A stretch of DNA of 64,000 nucleotides from positions 992,001 through 1,056,000 of the forward strand of contig NZ_CP037920.1 in NCBI RefSeq assembly GCF_007748195.1, written 5' to 3'. The translations under genes were made by a program, and so were the position numbers. The first letter of the stretch is position 1, and each line of letters starts with the position of its first letter. A model generated the notes under the pieces. That model ran no database searches. It saw only the letters and a program-made list of their open reading frames with translations, and was not told the origin of the DNA. Positions 17,622 through 27,494 of this stretch are shown here, piece by piece. This DNA is from Gimesia aquarii. GTDB taxonomy: Bacteria; Planctomycetota; Planctomycetia; Planctomycetales; Planctomycetaceae.

Positions 17622-18986
17622 TTAGCGTAGCGCCTTTTGGCCTTTTCTCGAAAAGTCGATCGATTCTGCCAGGATACGGGCCGCTTCCTGTCCCGCGTGG
17701 AAGCCGGAGGAATTCTCAGCTTCAACATAGTCAACGTAAAACGTTGCTTTTCGCTGCCATTGCTGGGCCTCTTTGATCTTGTCTTCGGAAACGCCATTTT
17801 TCTTAGCTTTGTTGATGTCATCAATCAAATCCATGAGTGCATCGAGAGCCACTTCGACCAGTTTACGATGGCGTGTCTGAATATTTTCCGTGCGCGCGAT
17901 CAGTTCCTGATCACTGGTTTTATGACAGGTTCCACAAGAAGCATTGACATTAAGTAACGGGCTACGGATATGATGGTCGCTGATTTTCATTGCTCCCACA
18001 CGCTTATACGCCATGTGACAATCCGCGCAAGAGACCCCGGCGCGGGCGTGAATGCCCTGTGACCAGAGTTCAAATTCCGGATGCTGTGCTTTGAGCATCG
18101 GCGCGCCGGTCTCGGCGTGGACCCAGTCCTTGAATTCTTCTTTCTCGAAATGCTCATAAGCGGCATCAACAGTCAGCCCCTCAGACCAGGGATAGGTCAA
18201 TCGTTTTTGATCACCTTTGAAATAATATTCAACGTGGCATTGACCGCAGACAAAAGATCGCATTTCCTGCCGGCTTGCATCGCGGTTGACATCGTAATCC
18301 TTAATTCCCTGAGTTGCTTTGTAAGCAGCAATACCTTCCATGAATGCCGGTCGCGTAATCCGTAGTGCCATCGTGTCGGGATCATGACAGTCGATACAGG
18401 CGACCGGATGCTTGATATGTTCTTTCGCTTCAGAGTACGGCATGGTATTCAGTTTCTCGAACCCGGCCAGTATGTCTCCGTTTCCTAATTCTTTCATCGC
18501 CACATAAGTGGAACCATGGCAATGAATACACGTCCCTGGCTGACCTACTTTCTGGCGTTCAGTATAAAGTTGGTCGGTTAACATGTAGGCGTGTCCGCGT
18601 TTCTCACGATAGTCTTTTGAGAATGCATATCCTGCCCACATCCGTTTCAACTGAGGAATCAATTCCAGTTTGCTGCGCGAAACGATGTCTCGCGGATCTT
18701 CGTCAGTTGGAACATGGGGAATGGCTTCGCTACCACCATAGGTCGTCTGTATCATGTCGGCGGTTTTGAGATAGTCATCGTACTGTAGTGGAAAATTTTT
18801 GCCCCAGACTGCGGGGTCAGATGTGTCATCATCGATTTCCACAACACGCATGATAGTCGAGCGGCCTTCCTGTTTCCGTTCAAAGATGTTTGTTAGCAGT
18901 GCTACCATCGCAAAACAGATTCCTGCAGAAAGGATAACAATCAAAAGAAGTGTGGAGAGTGTGATCTGACCAGTTTGTTTTTTCAT
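17622..18986 (-). CDS. nrfA: ammonia-forming cytochrome c nitrite reductase
   Basis: The 454-residue pentahaem protein reduces nitrite to ammonium in the periplasm. An N-terminal membrane helix or uncleaved signal spans about 8-34. Haem motifs start at C153, C197, C247, C320 and C351. The hallmark CGQCHVEYYF (active-site tyrosine) and PMLKAQHPEFELWSQGIH (active-site histidine) are present. The first haem, catalytic in this family, has CIHCH (histidine ligand) instead of the lysine form CxxCK of E. coli; histidine variants are known in some lineages. nrfH lies 53 bases upstream on the same strand. Confidence 0.92.
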   Translation of the reverse strand: MKKQTGQITLSTLLLIVILSAGICFAMVALLTNIFERKQEGRSTIMRVVEIDDDTSDPAVWGKNFPLQYDDYLKTADMIQTTYGGSEAIPHVPTDEDPRDIVSRSKLELIPQLKRMWAGYAFSKDYREKRGHAYMLTDQLYTERQKVGQPGTCIHCHGSTYVAMKELGNGDILAGFEKLNTMPYSEAKEHIKHPVACIDCHDPDTMALRITRPAFMEGIAAYKATQGIKDYDVNRDASRQEMRSFVCGQCHVEYYFKGDQKRLTYPWSEGLTVDAAYEHFEKEEFKDWVHAETGAPMLKAQHPEFELWSQGIHARAGVSCADCHMAYKRVGAMKISDHHIRSPLLNVNASCGTCHKTSDQELIARTENIQTRHRKLVEVALDALMDLIDDINKAKKNGVSEDKIKEAQQWQRKATFYVDYVEAENSSGFHAGQEAARILAESIDFSRKGQKALR

Positions 18987-19039
18987 GGTTTTTCCGCGAA
19001 AGTTAAGAAGAAAGATGAAGCATCAAATTTCGTTATTAA

Positions 19040-19540
19040 TTATGTATCATGACCGACCGTTGAATGACATCGGATACAAGAATTTGATTCAAGTCGCTCT
19101 GAACTATCTTTGTTTAACTCACCAACAGCGAGAATGTCGATTTGATGGACAAGGTCCGCATGGCATTTTCGACAGGCCTGCTCTGTCACGCCGCGGTTAT
19201 AATCTGTAATTCTCAGGTTCTCCTCGAAATCCCCTGTGGTGAAGGCTAACGAGTGAAAGAAACCATTACGTGCTTTACAGTAGTAAGCGGAAACGGCATT
19301 GTCATGCGGTGCGTGACAATCGTTGCAAGAAGCGAACTTCCCATGCGATGACTTAACCCAGGCATCGAAATGGCCTTGCATCACATGGCAGTTTGCACAA
19401 GATTTTGAATCTGCTTTGAGATAAGAGGCCCCATTGGCATAACCGAAGGTGAAAGTACCAATGCCTATTACACCGCCAATTAATGCAGCGATTACTAAAT
19501 AGAGCACCGTTTTTAGTTTGAGCCTGGTAATTTGATTCAT
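19040..19540 (-). CDS. nrfH: tetrahaem quinol dehydrogenase subunit
   Basis: This 166-residue NapC/NirT-type protein has one N-terminal membrane anchor (about 11-34) and four haem motifs starting at C48, C72, C123 and C155. The first is CANCHVMQ, whose nearby methionine fits the unusual haem ligation of NrfH. It takes electrons from the membrane quinol pool and passes them to NrfA. It is the first gene of an nrfHA operon. The upstream spacer (19541-19794) is shared with a divergent esterase gene. The pair indicates respiratory or detoxifying nitrite ammonification. Confidence 0.92.
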   Translation of the reverse strand: MNQITRLKLKTVLYLVIAALIGGVIGIGTFTFGYANGASYLKADSKSCANCHVMQGHFDAWVKSSHGKFASCNDCHAPHDNAVSAYYCKARNGFFHSLAFTTGDFEENLRITDYNRGVTEQACRKCHADLVHQIDILAVGELNKDSSERLESNSCIRCHSTVGHDT

Positions 19541-19794
19541 AAAAAAGTTTGAGATGGAATCTCACCTGAATGTATTTCTGAAGGGAGAGAGCAAATCAGT
19601 AGTATTGCTAGTTTTTTCTAAAATGCAAGCAAGAATTCAGTCTGCTTTGTAATGTGAAATTTTGGCAAATTAGCGGTAAATTACTCTCTTTTAATTACTG
19701 TATCTAACTCATGATACTTGTTAGTATAAGTACACTTCTTACACAGTCACGCTTCTATAAAATCAGTTCAATCTTCATTCTGGAGACTTCAACG

Positions 19795-20646
19795 ATGAGA
19801 TATCTTTGCCTGGTGGCGTTTTTGCTCTTATCACTGGCCGCAGCTCCCATTAAAACACCAAAACCAGATGAGAGCTTAGCAATCTGGCCTGACCGACCAC
19901 TCTTGGAAAAGAGTGACGATGAAGTCAAATATGATAAGATTATTCGCATCACCAAAGTCAAACGGCCTGCAATCGAATTCTATAAAGCGAAAAATGCAAA
20001 ACCGAATGCACCTGCCGTTGTGATTTTCCCTGGTGGTGGTTATCAGATTCTGGCCTATGATCTTGAAGGAACTGAAATTGCCGAATGGCTGAATTCGATT
20101 GGAATTCATGCCGTCATCCTCAAATACACAGTGCCCGGTAATCAACGGGATGCCGCGTTACAGGATGCACAGCGCGCTTTTGGAATCGTAAGAAGCAAAG
20201 CGCAGGAATGGAGTATCAATCCAGATCAGATTGGTGTGCTTGGTTTCTCTGCCGGTGGTCATCTGGCAGCAAATCTTTCGACCAACTATCAGAAACGCGA
20301 CTATGCTCCGATTGACGCTGCCGATAAGCTAAGCTGCTGTCCTGATTTTACCATTCTGATTTACCCGGCCTATATCTATGATCAAAAAGACAAGCGTCAG
20401 ATGGCTCCCGAAATCAAAGTGACTGCAAATACGCCTCCGGCGTTCATCGTACAAACTTTGGACGACCGCCGTCTGGTCGATAGTGCGTTTAATTACTGTC
20501 GCGCATTAAAAGATGATAAAGTTGATGCAGAGTTGCATCTTTATGCGAAAGGAGGGCATGGCTACGGGATGCGACCTTCCAAGAACCCTATCTCAGGCTG
20601 GCCCAAACTGTGTCAGGTCTGGTTACAGGGTGTACTTCAGAACTAA
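19795..20646 (+). CDS. exported alpha/beta hydrolase (esterase/lipase, BD-FAE-like)
   Basis: The product of about 283 residues has a short signal peptide (MRYLCLVAFLLLSLAAA) and an alpha/beta hydrolase domain. Features are the oxyanion phrase VVIFPGGGYQ, the nucleophile elbow GFSAGGH (GxSxG) and a terminal histidine in KGGHGYGM. Relatives remove acetyl groups from xylan or other polysaccharides. I start at the ATG at 19795, which begins the signal; the frame is open from 19711. It converges with the large ThuA gene, with 28 bases between stops. Confidence 0.82.
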   Translation: MRYLCLVAFLLLSLAAAPIKTPKPDESLAIWPDRPLLEKSDDEVKYDKIIRITKVKRPAIEFYKAKNAKPNAPAVVIFPGGGYQILAYDLEGTEIAEWLNSIGIHAVILKYTVPGNQRDAALQDAQRAFGIVRSKAQEWSINPDQIGVLGFSAGGHLAANLSTNYQKRDYAPIDAADKLSCCPDFTILIYPAYIYDQKDKRQMAPEIKVTANTPPAFIVQTLDDRRLVDSAFNYCRALKDDKVDAELHLYAKGGHGYGMRPSKNPISGWPKLCQVWLQGVLQN

Positions 20647-20674
20647 TGTGATCAATAAGCTCGGGCATTTGTGT

Positions 20675-23600
20675 TTAAGGTCCACCAACCACTTTAAAAC
20701 GACCATTGGGTTGAGCCTCTGAATTGAGGAATTCAACTCTTAAATCCATTTCACCGCGGGTCGCGCGGTCAATTTCAAACGTGATCTGGTTTCGACCGGA
20801 AGGTAGTAACAGTTGAGTCGATTCTTTTACCGGAATCAGCGTTTGATTCTGCCAGACTTTCAAACCTTTGACAGAATTGATTTTCATTTTCACATTCCCG
20901 GCTTGCGTCACATCGATCAATGCAATTGCCTGTGTCAATGGTTTCTTGAGATTCAAATCGGACGCGGGGAGAGTACCATTGACCATACTGTAGGCGGCAA
21001 CAGCAGAATTTTCTAAAGATGGGAACTCTTTCAGATCATCCGAAGTCAATGGATTGTCCACCCCACGAAGACGCCAACGTCTGACCACTTGAGCGACACT
21101 GGTCGCATAAGGACCGGGTCGGCCTAACTCGGTTACGAATTTCACCAGATCTAAGAATTCTTGTCGATCTTTCAATTTATTGGCCAGTCCGAGTGGCATC
21201 AGTGAAGGCAGTTTTTTCGTGAATTCGATCTGCTCTGCGGGAATGGTGACTTGTTTTCCCTGCTGGGCCGCGTCTTTGAGGACTACTTTGTTATCATCCT
21301 TGACGACTAAAATACCGTTAATGACTCGTCCTTCATCGGTGACCACCATGATACTTTCATAGAATTCCTTGATTACTTTGGAAGGACGCAAAAAGGAATC
21401 GACGATGTAATCAGGAGGGGAACTGGATCCGATGGCCGCTAAGTCGGGCCCTAGCACAGGTCCTGCATTCGAAATACTATGACACTTCATACAGGCCAAT
21501 TCCGTTCTGCGAAAAATTAGTTCTCCACGTTGCGCGTTACCCTGCTCTCTTACTTCTGCCGCCAGTTCCAGAACGTTTTCTTTGAGTAATTGTGCTTCGA
21601 GAGAATCCTGCATCACAGCTCCACCAAAGGCAGTAATCAATGCTTGATTGGTTTCACCTGTTTCAATCAGATGCTGTCTGATCTTAGCAGCAACTTGGGG
21701 ATGTATTTGGGTCGAATTCAAGTGCTCTGCCAGAATGTCTGAGCCACCTTTGCGCTTCGTAAACGCAATCAGGAACCAGGCAGGATCTTGTCCGGCAGGG
21801 TCTTGGTCTAAGATACCCGGAGTCAGTTTGGCTGCCTGTTTTAAATCATGAGCCGCAAGACCATAAACTCCCAGCAAACGCTGGTTGATTGCTTTTTTCG
21901 AGTTTGCCAATGCTTTCAAGTATTTCATCGAAGCGGCATTCCCAAGCATCCCTAACGATTCCGCAGCCAATTGCTTTACTTCAGGGTTGGTGTCTGACGA
22001 ATTGATATAGCGTTGCAAACGTTTGCCTTCGCGTGTCAGTTTCCAGGAACCAATCAAACGGACCACTGATTTTTGCACGGATAAACCCGGAACGACCGCC
22101 GAACGACTGAGCATGGAACCAATATTTCCTTTGGGAATCACACCCCGTTCACGGGCGGCTCGGTCCATGGCATCAAGAAGGATACTAAGTGCTTCCGGCG
22201 AAATCCCCTTGCCTCCTTGCGTTTTATATTCACGCGTGACTTCCACCAAAGTGAGCACCAAAGGCTCCAGTTGGTTCGCGTTGGCTTTTTCGGCGACAAC
22301 TTTTGCGGGACCTTTCAGTAGCTCTGCATCGATGCTACCAGCGTTCAAGAGGTCAATGATCACATCAATGGATTCATTGGAAAGTAGATTTGCCAGTGCG
22401 TAGTTTTTATGTTCTGGTTTCTCAAATTTGACTTGGCCTTGTTGATGTGCCTTGAACCAATGGGGTTGTAACCCGTCGATGGTGAGCTTCAATCCGTGTT
22501 CCAGATAGCGATCCATGGGGGCATCAATGGCTTTGACAGCGATTGCAACAGACTGTGCATCGGGAATATAACCTGCTGTCAGGATTGCTTCGAGCCGTAC
22601 ACGTGGATGCGGATCATGAATGGCTGTTTCCAGTAATTTCAGTGGATTTTTAACATGAGGATGCCAATAACGCAGCACCCTCAACCCGGCGGCTCGGGCG
22701 CGGGCGTCTTTCGATTTGAGTACCTCGCGCAATAATGTTTCATTGATGACACCGATTGTTTGATAACACCAGAGTGCCTCCAGTTGGTGATGTGCGAATT
22801 TCGATTCTTGTGAATTCAAGTTTGCCACCCATTGATCAAGCGCCTGCTTCGCTTGCCGTTGATCGGCATCATAGAGCACCCGTTTCACCTGATGTCTGGT
22901 ATAACTTTCAGGAGCTTTTAAATGGGAGACGACTTCTGAGAGAGGAACGCCAATCAACTGAGGATGTTTGACCAGGGGACGGTCCTTATAGGTAACTCTC
23001 CAGACGCGTCCATGTGTGGTGTCGCGTCGTTCATCTCGGAAACTATGTTGCATGTGACCTATCAGTGGATTGTACCAGTCTAGAATGTAAGCCGCGCCAT
23101 CCGGTCCCATTTTCAGATCGACAGAACGAAAATTGGAACTGCTGGATTGAATCAGCGGATCAAGACCTTTAATGCTAAAGCCGGCACCGTCATCAGAGAC
23201 TTCATAGCGCGCTACAACGTGTGCTTTATACTGGTTGGTCCAGATTTCTCCTTGAACTTCATCAGGAAAATGACGACTGGCAACAAATTCACCCCCACAC
23301 TGTTTTGTTCCCGAACCGCTGGCATCATAGCCAAGTTTGGCGTGACTGTTTGCCGTCAAGGGGGCGGAGAAATAGAGTCGTGGATTATCAATAATGAAGG
23401 ACTGTCCCCAGTCATCGAACATATGGCCCCAGGGATTCGATGCGCGATAGTCGGCAAAGACATTCAATTTCAAGGTCCGGGGATGAAACTGGAACACGCC
23501 TCCGTTTTCAAGCCGCACGATTCCATAGGGAGTTTCGACTTGCGAATGCATGAAGGTCCCTTCCTGAAAGTAAAGCCAGCCACCCGGTCCCCAGCGCCAG

Positions 23601-24928
23601 GCACTGATGGAATGGTGGTTGTCCTCCGTAGCAAAGCCGGTCAGCACAACTTCCCGATGGTCGGCTTTTCCATCCCCGTCCGTGTCTTTCAGGAACAAGA
23701 GATCGGGAGCATTCGCGACATAGACGCCACCATCTCCTAATTCAAGTCCCGTGGGAACATACAATCCATCAGCAAAGACCGTGGATTTATCAGCACGACC
23801 ATCCTGGTCTGTGTCTTCCAGTACCACGATCTGATCGTTTGGTTTTTCCCCCGGCGAGACCTGAGGATACGATGTGGAACAGATGACCCACAATCGCCCT
23901 TGTGGATCCCAGGTCATGTGAATGGGATTCACCAGCATGGGTTCAGCCGCAAACAGGTTCACTTCATAACCGGGCAACATCGAAAACGTTTTTCGTTCTT
24001 TTTCCGGTGAATGATCTTGAGTGATTTCAAAAGGACGTTTCAGATTGGGGGCGGAATTTGCGACAGCCATCCGTTCAGGAGTCGTTCCCACCGGCTTTTC
24101 CAGACACCAATGGATGCCATTGATCAATAACCGATTGACGGTATCGAGCTGGAATGATTTTTCGTGACCGATCGTAGTAGCAAACACTCGGCCACCCCAT
24201 TCGTTCTTCCAGGTCCAGGCGACGGGCCAGCTCATCTTGGATTTTAATTCATGTGTCCCAAACCGGTTTTTGATTTTCCCGGTGCGATTTGACTTTCCCG
24301 TTCCCATTAAGAGCGGAGTGGCCTCTTCGGGGAGCTCTGTTTTATATAGCGTTCCAGGATCGATGAACTTAGCGGCGACTCCATTTAGAACTTCGTGATT
24401 TCTGGATGGCAACACATGTTCGACAACGGTCTCGCTGGAGAGGTGCAGAAAGTAACCTGATCCCAGGACTCGCTTGCCAAAGCCGTGATTCCATTCGAAC
24501 AACGAATGACCTGGGGGGTAAGCAAAAGCATGGGTACTTGTACGCAAGCCAATGACTGGCTTTCCGGATTCCACGAATGTTTGAATGTGAGCAAACTGCT
24601 CAGCAGGAAGTTGCAAAAACCGCATATAGAACACGGCAAGGTCAGCCTGTTCCAGTACTTCCAGGCCAGGCAGGCCCAGTTGATTTTTATTCCGTTCCGG
24701 GTTCCCTTGGGGAACAATGACGGTTGTCTTAAAACCGTATTTCTCCAGTTGTTTAGCAAAGACTGGTATTGTTTTCTGCGGTGAGTAATGTGTGGTTCCC
24801 ACCACAAACACCACATGTGGCCGTTGGTCTTTTTTATCTGCAGCAAAACTCTGGTGTGCATTGAGCAAGAACACGAGAGGAACTAAGACTGCCAGGGAAA
24901 AACGGATGAGCGTGAATCGTTTTGACAT
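20675..24928 (-). CDS. ThuA + PVC-type dehydrogenase + HEAT repeats + haem c fusion, exported
   Basis: This 1417-residue protein has a signal peptide (about 8-29) followed by a ThuA-like domain (about 35-275), a beta-propeller sorbosone-dehydrogenase-like domain (about 310-650; YEVNLFAAEPMLVNPIHMTWDPQGRL written in part), HEAT-like repeats (about 690-1090), one haem c site (C1146 to H1150, CMKCH) and a beta-rich tail. This order is typical of planctomycete PVC-type haem-binding proteins, which are thought to act in extracytoplasmic sugar oxidation; the substrate is unproven. It sits upstream-adjacent to an SGNH-like gene on the same strand (82 bases), the usual partner of this family. Confidence 0.85.
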   Translation of the reverse strand: MSKRFTLIRFSLAVLVPLVFLLNAHQSFAADKKDQRPHVVFVVGTTHYSPQKTIPVFAKQLEKYGFKTTVIVPQGNPERNKNQLGLPGLEVLEQADLAVFYMRFLQLPAEQFAHIQTFVESGKPVIGLRTSTHAFAYPPGHSLFEWNHGFGKRVLGSGYFLHLSSETVVEHVLPSRNHEVLNGVAAKFIDPGTLYKTELPEEATPLLMGTGKSNRTGKIKNRFGTHELKSKMSWPVAWTWKNEWGGRVFATTIGHEKSFQLDTVNRLLINGIHWCLEKPVGTTPERMAVANSAPNLKRPFEITQDHSPEKERKTFSMLPGYEVNLFAAEPMLVNPIHMTWDPQGRLWVICSTSYPQVSPGEKPNDQIVVLEDTDQDGRADKSTVFADGLYVPTGLELGDGGVYVANAPDLLFLKDTDGDGKADHREVVLTGFATEDNHHSISAWRWGPGGWLYFQEGTFMHSQVETPYGIVRLENGGVFQFHPRTLKLNVFADYRASNPWGHMFDDWGQSFIIDNPRLYFSAPLTANSHAKLGYDASGSGTKQCGGEFVASRHFPDEVQGEIWTNQYKAHVVARYEVSDDGAGFSIKGLDPLIQSSSSNFRSVDLKMGPDGAAYILDWYNPLIGHMQHSFRDERRDTTHGRVWRVTYKDRPLVKHPQLIGVPLSEVVSHLKAPESYTRHQVKRVLYDADQRQAKQALDQWVANLNSQESKFAHHQLEALWCYQTIGVINETLLREVLKSKDARARAAGLRVLRYWHPHVKNPLKLLETAIHDPHPRVRLEAILTAGYIPDAQSVAIAVKAIDAPMDRYLEHGLKLTIDGLQPHWFKAHQQGQVKFEKPEHKNYALANLLSNESIDVIIDLLNAGSIDAELLKGPAKVVAEKANANQLEPLVLTLVEVTREYKTQGGKGISPEALSILLDAMDRAARERGVIPKGNIGSMLSRSAVVPGLSVQKSVVRLIGSWKLTREGKRLQRYINSSDTNPEVKQLAAESLGMLGNAASMKYLKALANSKKAINQRLLGVYGLAAHDLKQAAKLTPGILDQDPAGQDPAWFLIAFTKRKGGSDILAEHLNSTQIHPQVAAKIRQHLIETGETNQALITAFGGAVMQDSLEAQLLKENVLELAAEVREQGNAQRGELIFRRTELACMKCHSISNAGPVLGPDLAAIGSSSPPDYIVDSFLRPSKVIKEFYESIMVVTDEGRVINGILVVKDDNKVVLKDAAQQGKQVTIPAEQIEFTKKLPSLMPLGLANKLKDRQEFLDLVKFVTELGRPGPYATSVAQVVRRWRLRGVDNPLTSDDLKEFPSLENSAVAAYSMVNGTLPASDLNLKKPLTQAIALIDVTQAGNVKMKINSVKGLKVWQNQTLIPVKESTQLLLPSGRNQITFEIDRATRGEMDLRVEFLNSEAQPNGRFKVVGGP

Positions 24929-25009
24929 ATTGAACTCTTATGAACGAAGGTTTGTGAAACCATTTGAATCGAAGTATCTACAACACAGGACAACCGAAAA
25001 CGACAATCT

Positions 25010-26281
25010 CTATTCGAGTCTGATCAGTTCCCACCTGGATGTTCCGCTGGGTTGTGCCTGTTTTTGAATTGTCGTTTCTTTCTGCTGAATCAATTTCCCA
25101 AAGGTTTGCATTTCCGGAGGAAAAGAGACTGCTCCGAAGGGTTTGGTGCGACGGCCAAAAATGTATTCTGCGTTATGTGCCCGATAGACATAGAAAAACA
25201 ATTCATTTTTTCGATCTATGTTGGCACGTAACTCATTCACTTGTCTCTGTGAGGGGAGATTTTGTAAATGCAGCCCCCTGCCCCAGTCAGAATGACTGGC
25301 TTTAGTGATAGGAGTTCCGTTCACCGTCAGTCGATAAACTCCCGCTGGTAAATTTTTCACAGTCAATTTTGGTTGAGCGGTCAGTAATTGATTGTGGACA
25401 ATGGTTGAGGCCGGAGGTGCAGGAATCGGTAGCGTTTTTTCTTTGACAGTAAATTGAATGGTGTCAGGTTGAAATGACGTTTCAATGATCTTAGCGCTCG
25501 TGGCTTGGATGTGTTTGCTTTTCACATCGGCGGCAATTTGGGGACTTTTGATTTGCGTTCCCAGTAATTGACTGGCAATGATTTGATCAATGACCCAATA
25601 CCCATACTCGTTTAGATGAATTCCATTTCGAGTGAGTTTCTGCGAAGGATTTTCATCCATCTGTTTTTTTGAGGCAGTAAAGAGATCCACAAACGGAACA
25701 TTGTATTTTGCCGCAACTGCTTTCATTGCTTGAGTATATTTCAACAAACTATGATTATGTTCTGCTGGATCGGGTAATGGTGGTCCCATGGTTTCGTGTG
25801 CAATCGGTGAAATCATGACGACCTGAGGTGCCGACTTCCCATTATATTGCTGCGCTGTAACATGCTTGAGAAATTGTTCCCAGTCATCAGTAAATTGCTT
25901 CAGGCCTGCCTGTCCTGCAAATGATTCGTTCATCCCAAAACAGGCGAGAATAATATCGGCTTTTTGTTGTCGGAGATGTTCATCCAACGAACCAAAATTC
26001 AGAGGCCGCGGTCGTAAACTTAACGTATCTCCCGACCAGGCCAGATTACGAAAGGTGATGTTTTTCACGGGAGCGTGTGACGTCAGTAGTGTTTCCAGGT
26101 AGTTATTGAGGCGTTGTTGGTCGGCAAATGTGTTGCCAATCAGGACAATCCGGTCTCCCTCCTTCAAAACGAGTTGATCCTGTTGGTTGACAGTCGAATT
26201 TTCATCTGCCTGTGAAGTCGAAACAAAATGAGAGACAAAGCTGAGTAAGAGGAACGTCAGCAGATAAGAATGAATTCGCAT
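25010..26281 (-). CDS. exported SGNH/GDSL-hydrolase-like protein with altered catalytic residues
   Basis: The 423-residue protein has a signal peptide (about 4-25) and the SGNH fold. Block III keeps its asparagine (N118 in CFGMNES) and block V keeps its histidine (H222). In block I the GDS motif reads G-N-T (49-51), and in block V the aspartate of DxxH is replaced by asparagine (N219). So the usual serine nucleophile is missing unless T51 or another residue takes its place. It precedes the ThuA/dehydrogenase fusion on the same strand by 82 bases and is probably co-transcribed. It may be a binding or atypical esterase subunit. Confidence 0.75.
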   Translation of the reverse strand: MRIHSYLLTFLLLSFVSHFVSTSQADENSTVNQQDQLVLKEGDRIVLIGNTFADQQRLNNYLETLLTSHAPVKNITFRNLAWSGDTLSLRPRPLNFGSLDEHLRQQKADIILACFGMNESFAGQAGLKQFTDDWEQFLKHVTAQQYNGKSAPQVVMISPIAHETMGPPLPDPAEHNHSLLKYTQAMKAVAAKYNVPFVDLFTASKKQMDENPSQKLTRNGIHLNEYGYWVIDQIIASQLLGTQIKSPQIAADVKSKHIQATSAKIIETSFQPDTIQFTVKEKTLPIPAPPASTIVHNQLLTAQPKLTVKNLPAGVYRLTVNGTPITKASHSDWGRGLHLQNLPSQRQVNELRANIDRKNELFFYVYRAHNAEYIFGRRTKPFGAVSFPPEMQTFGKLIQQKETTIQKQAQPSGTSRWELIRLE

Positions 26282-26492
26282 TAAACTCCCACCTTGTACC
26301 GTAATTTGGAGAATCGATCATGACGTTGTTTTATTATGTGTTCCGGCTTGGGCAAAAAAAAGACAACCCCCGGGATGAAATGAGGAAGTTCACTTTTTCT
26401 TATGAGATTCTGGTTGAATTGATCGCTTTTCGTCTTCACAATACAGACTGGCTAATTAATTAATTTTGTTTCAGAATCCATCGGGAGCCATT

Positions 26493-27434
26493 ATGAAAAC
26501 TGTAAGTGATCAACAAAGGCGTCATTTTTTAAGTACGGTTTTTCAAGGCTCTGTTGCTGGGTTTCTGTTCCCATCACTCTCCACTTTTGCGAATGAACCA
26601 AAAAAAGAGTCTTCCCGAAGCATTCCCCCCGTTCCCGGAAAATTCCGGATCAACTTACGGAAACGCACGGCTAAAAAACCTGCGACTGCAAGTGTGGAGC
26701 AGGCAGAGTGGAATGCCTCGGAAACAGCGATCATCATCTGTGACATGTGGGCCGATCATCCATGTAAGATGGCTGCCCAGCGCGTCGACCGGATGGCACC
26801 AAAAATGAATCAGGTGATCTCGCAGGCACGTGACCATGGTGTTGCCATCATTCATGCACCCAGTGGCGGAATCCAGTTGTACGAAGAGACTCCCTTTCGG
26901 GATCGGATCAAAAAAGCAAAACCAGCAAAACCACCCGTGCCAATTCAAGGCTGGTGTTACTTGAATCCGGAGAAGGAGCCTCCGTTGCCAGTGGACGATA
27001 CGATTAAGAGATCGACCGAGTCCAGCATACGGGGGTGTGATGACCCAATTGCGGACTACAAAAAAAATACGGATCGCCATCAACATCCGGCGATCAAGAT
27101 CATTGGTTACGATGTGATTAGCGCGAATGGGCAAGAAATTTTTAATTTCATTGAGCAGGAACAACGCAAAAACATTGTCATCATGGGCGTGCATACCAAC
27201 ATGTGTGTGTTGGGCAGACCATTCGGAATTCGTCAAATGAAGTACCTGGGCAAGAATGTCGTCTTGTGCCGTGACTTGACTGATGCGCTCTACGACCCCC
27301 GTGATCGACCTTACGTGAGTCATACAAGGGGAACCGAAATGATCATTGAACATATCGAAAGTCACTGGTGTCCCTCGATTCTCGGTCGCGATTTAACGAA
27401 AGTAATCCCCGGTTCGAATAACCCTGATTCGTAA
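26493..27434 (+). CDS. isochorismatase-family cysteine hydrolase, Tat-exported
   Basis: The product of about 313 residues begins with a twin-arginine signal (R9-R10 in QQRRHFL, hydrophobic 12-30). The isochorismatase-like fold follows: D84 in IIICDMW and the nucleophile C238 in GVHTNMCVLGRP are visible, and the lysine of the triad is not certain. Family members hydrolyse amides or N-carbamoyl compounds. I start at the ATG at 26493, which has a GGGAG ribosome site and starts the Tat signal; the frame is open from a TTG at 26466. Export of this family is common in planctomycetes. The substrate is unknown. Confidence 0.78.
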   Translation: MKTVSDQQRRHFLSTVFQGSVAGFLFPSLSTFANEPKKESSRSIPPVPGKFRINLRKRTAKKPATASVEQAEWNASETAIIICDMWADHPCKMAAQRVDRMAPKMNQVISQARDHGVAIIHAPSGGIQLYEETPFRDRIKKAKPAKPPVPIQGWCYLNPEKEPPLPVDDTIKRSTESSIRGCDDPIADYKKNTDRHQHPAIKIIGYDVISANGQEIFNFIEQEQRKNIVIMGVHTNMCVLGRPFGIRQMKYLGKNVVLCRDLTDALYDPRDRPYVSHTRGTEMIIEHIESHWCPSILGRDLTKVIPGSNNPDS

Positions 27435-27494
27435 ACCTGGATTGGTTTCAGGATTCTCTGTTCTGAGTCATTTGCAAATCACCGAATTCGCTCA

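Noticed and set aside
23147-23740. 197-residue plus-strand frame
   Set aside because: It lies wholly antisense inside the ThuA/dehydrogenase gene, whose protein has recognisable domains across this stretch.
26655-27365. 236-residue minus-strand frame
   Set aside because: It is antisense to the isochorismatase-like gene, lacks domain features and is rich in Cys and His as expected of a shadow.
27400-27434. tRNA-like GGTTCGA word
   Set aside because: It lies in the coding end of the isochorismatase-like gene and no cloverleaf can be drawn.
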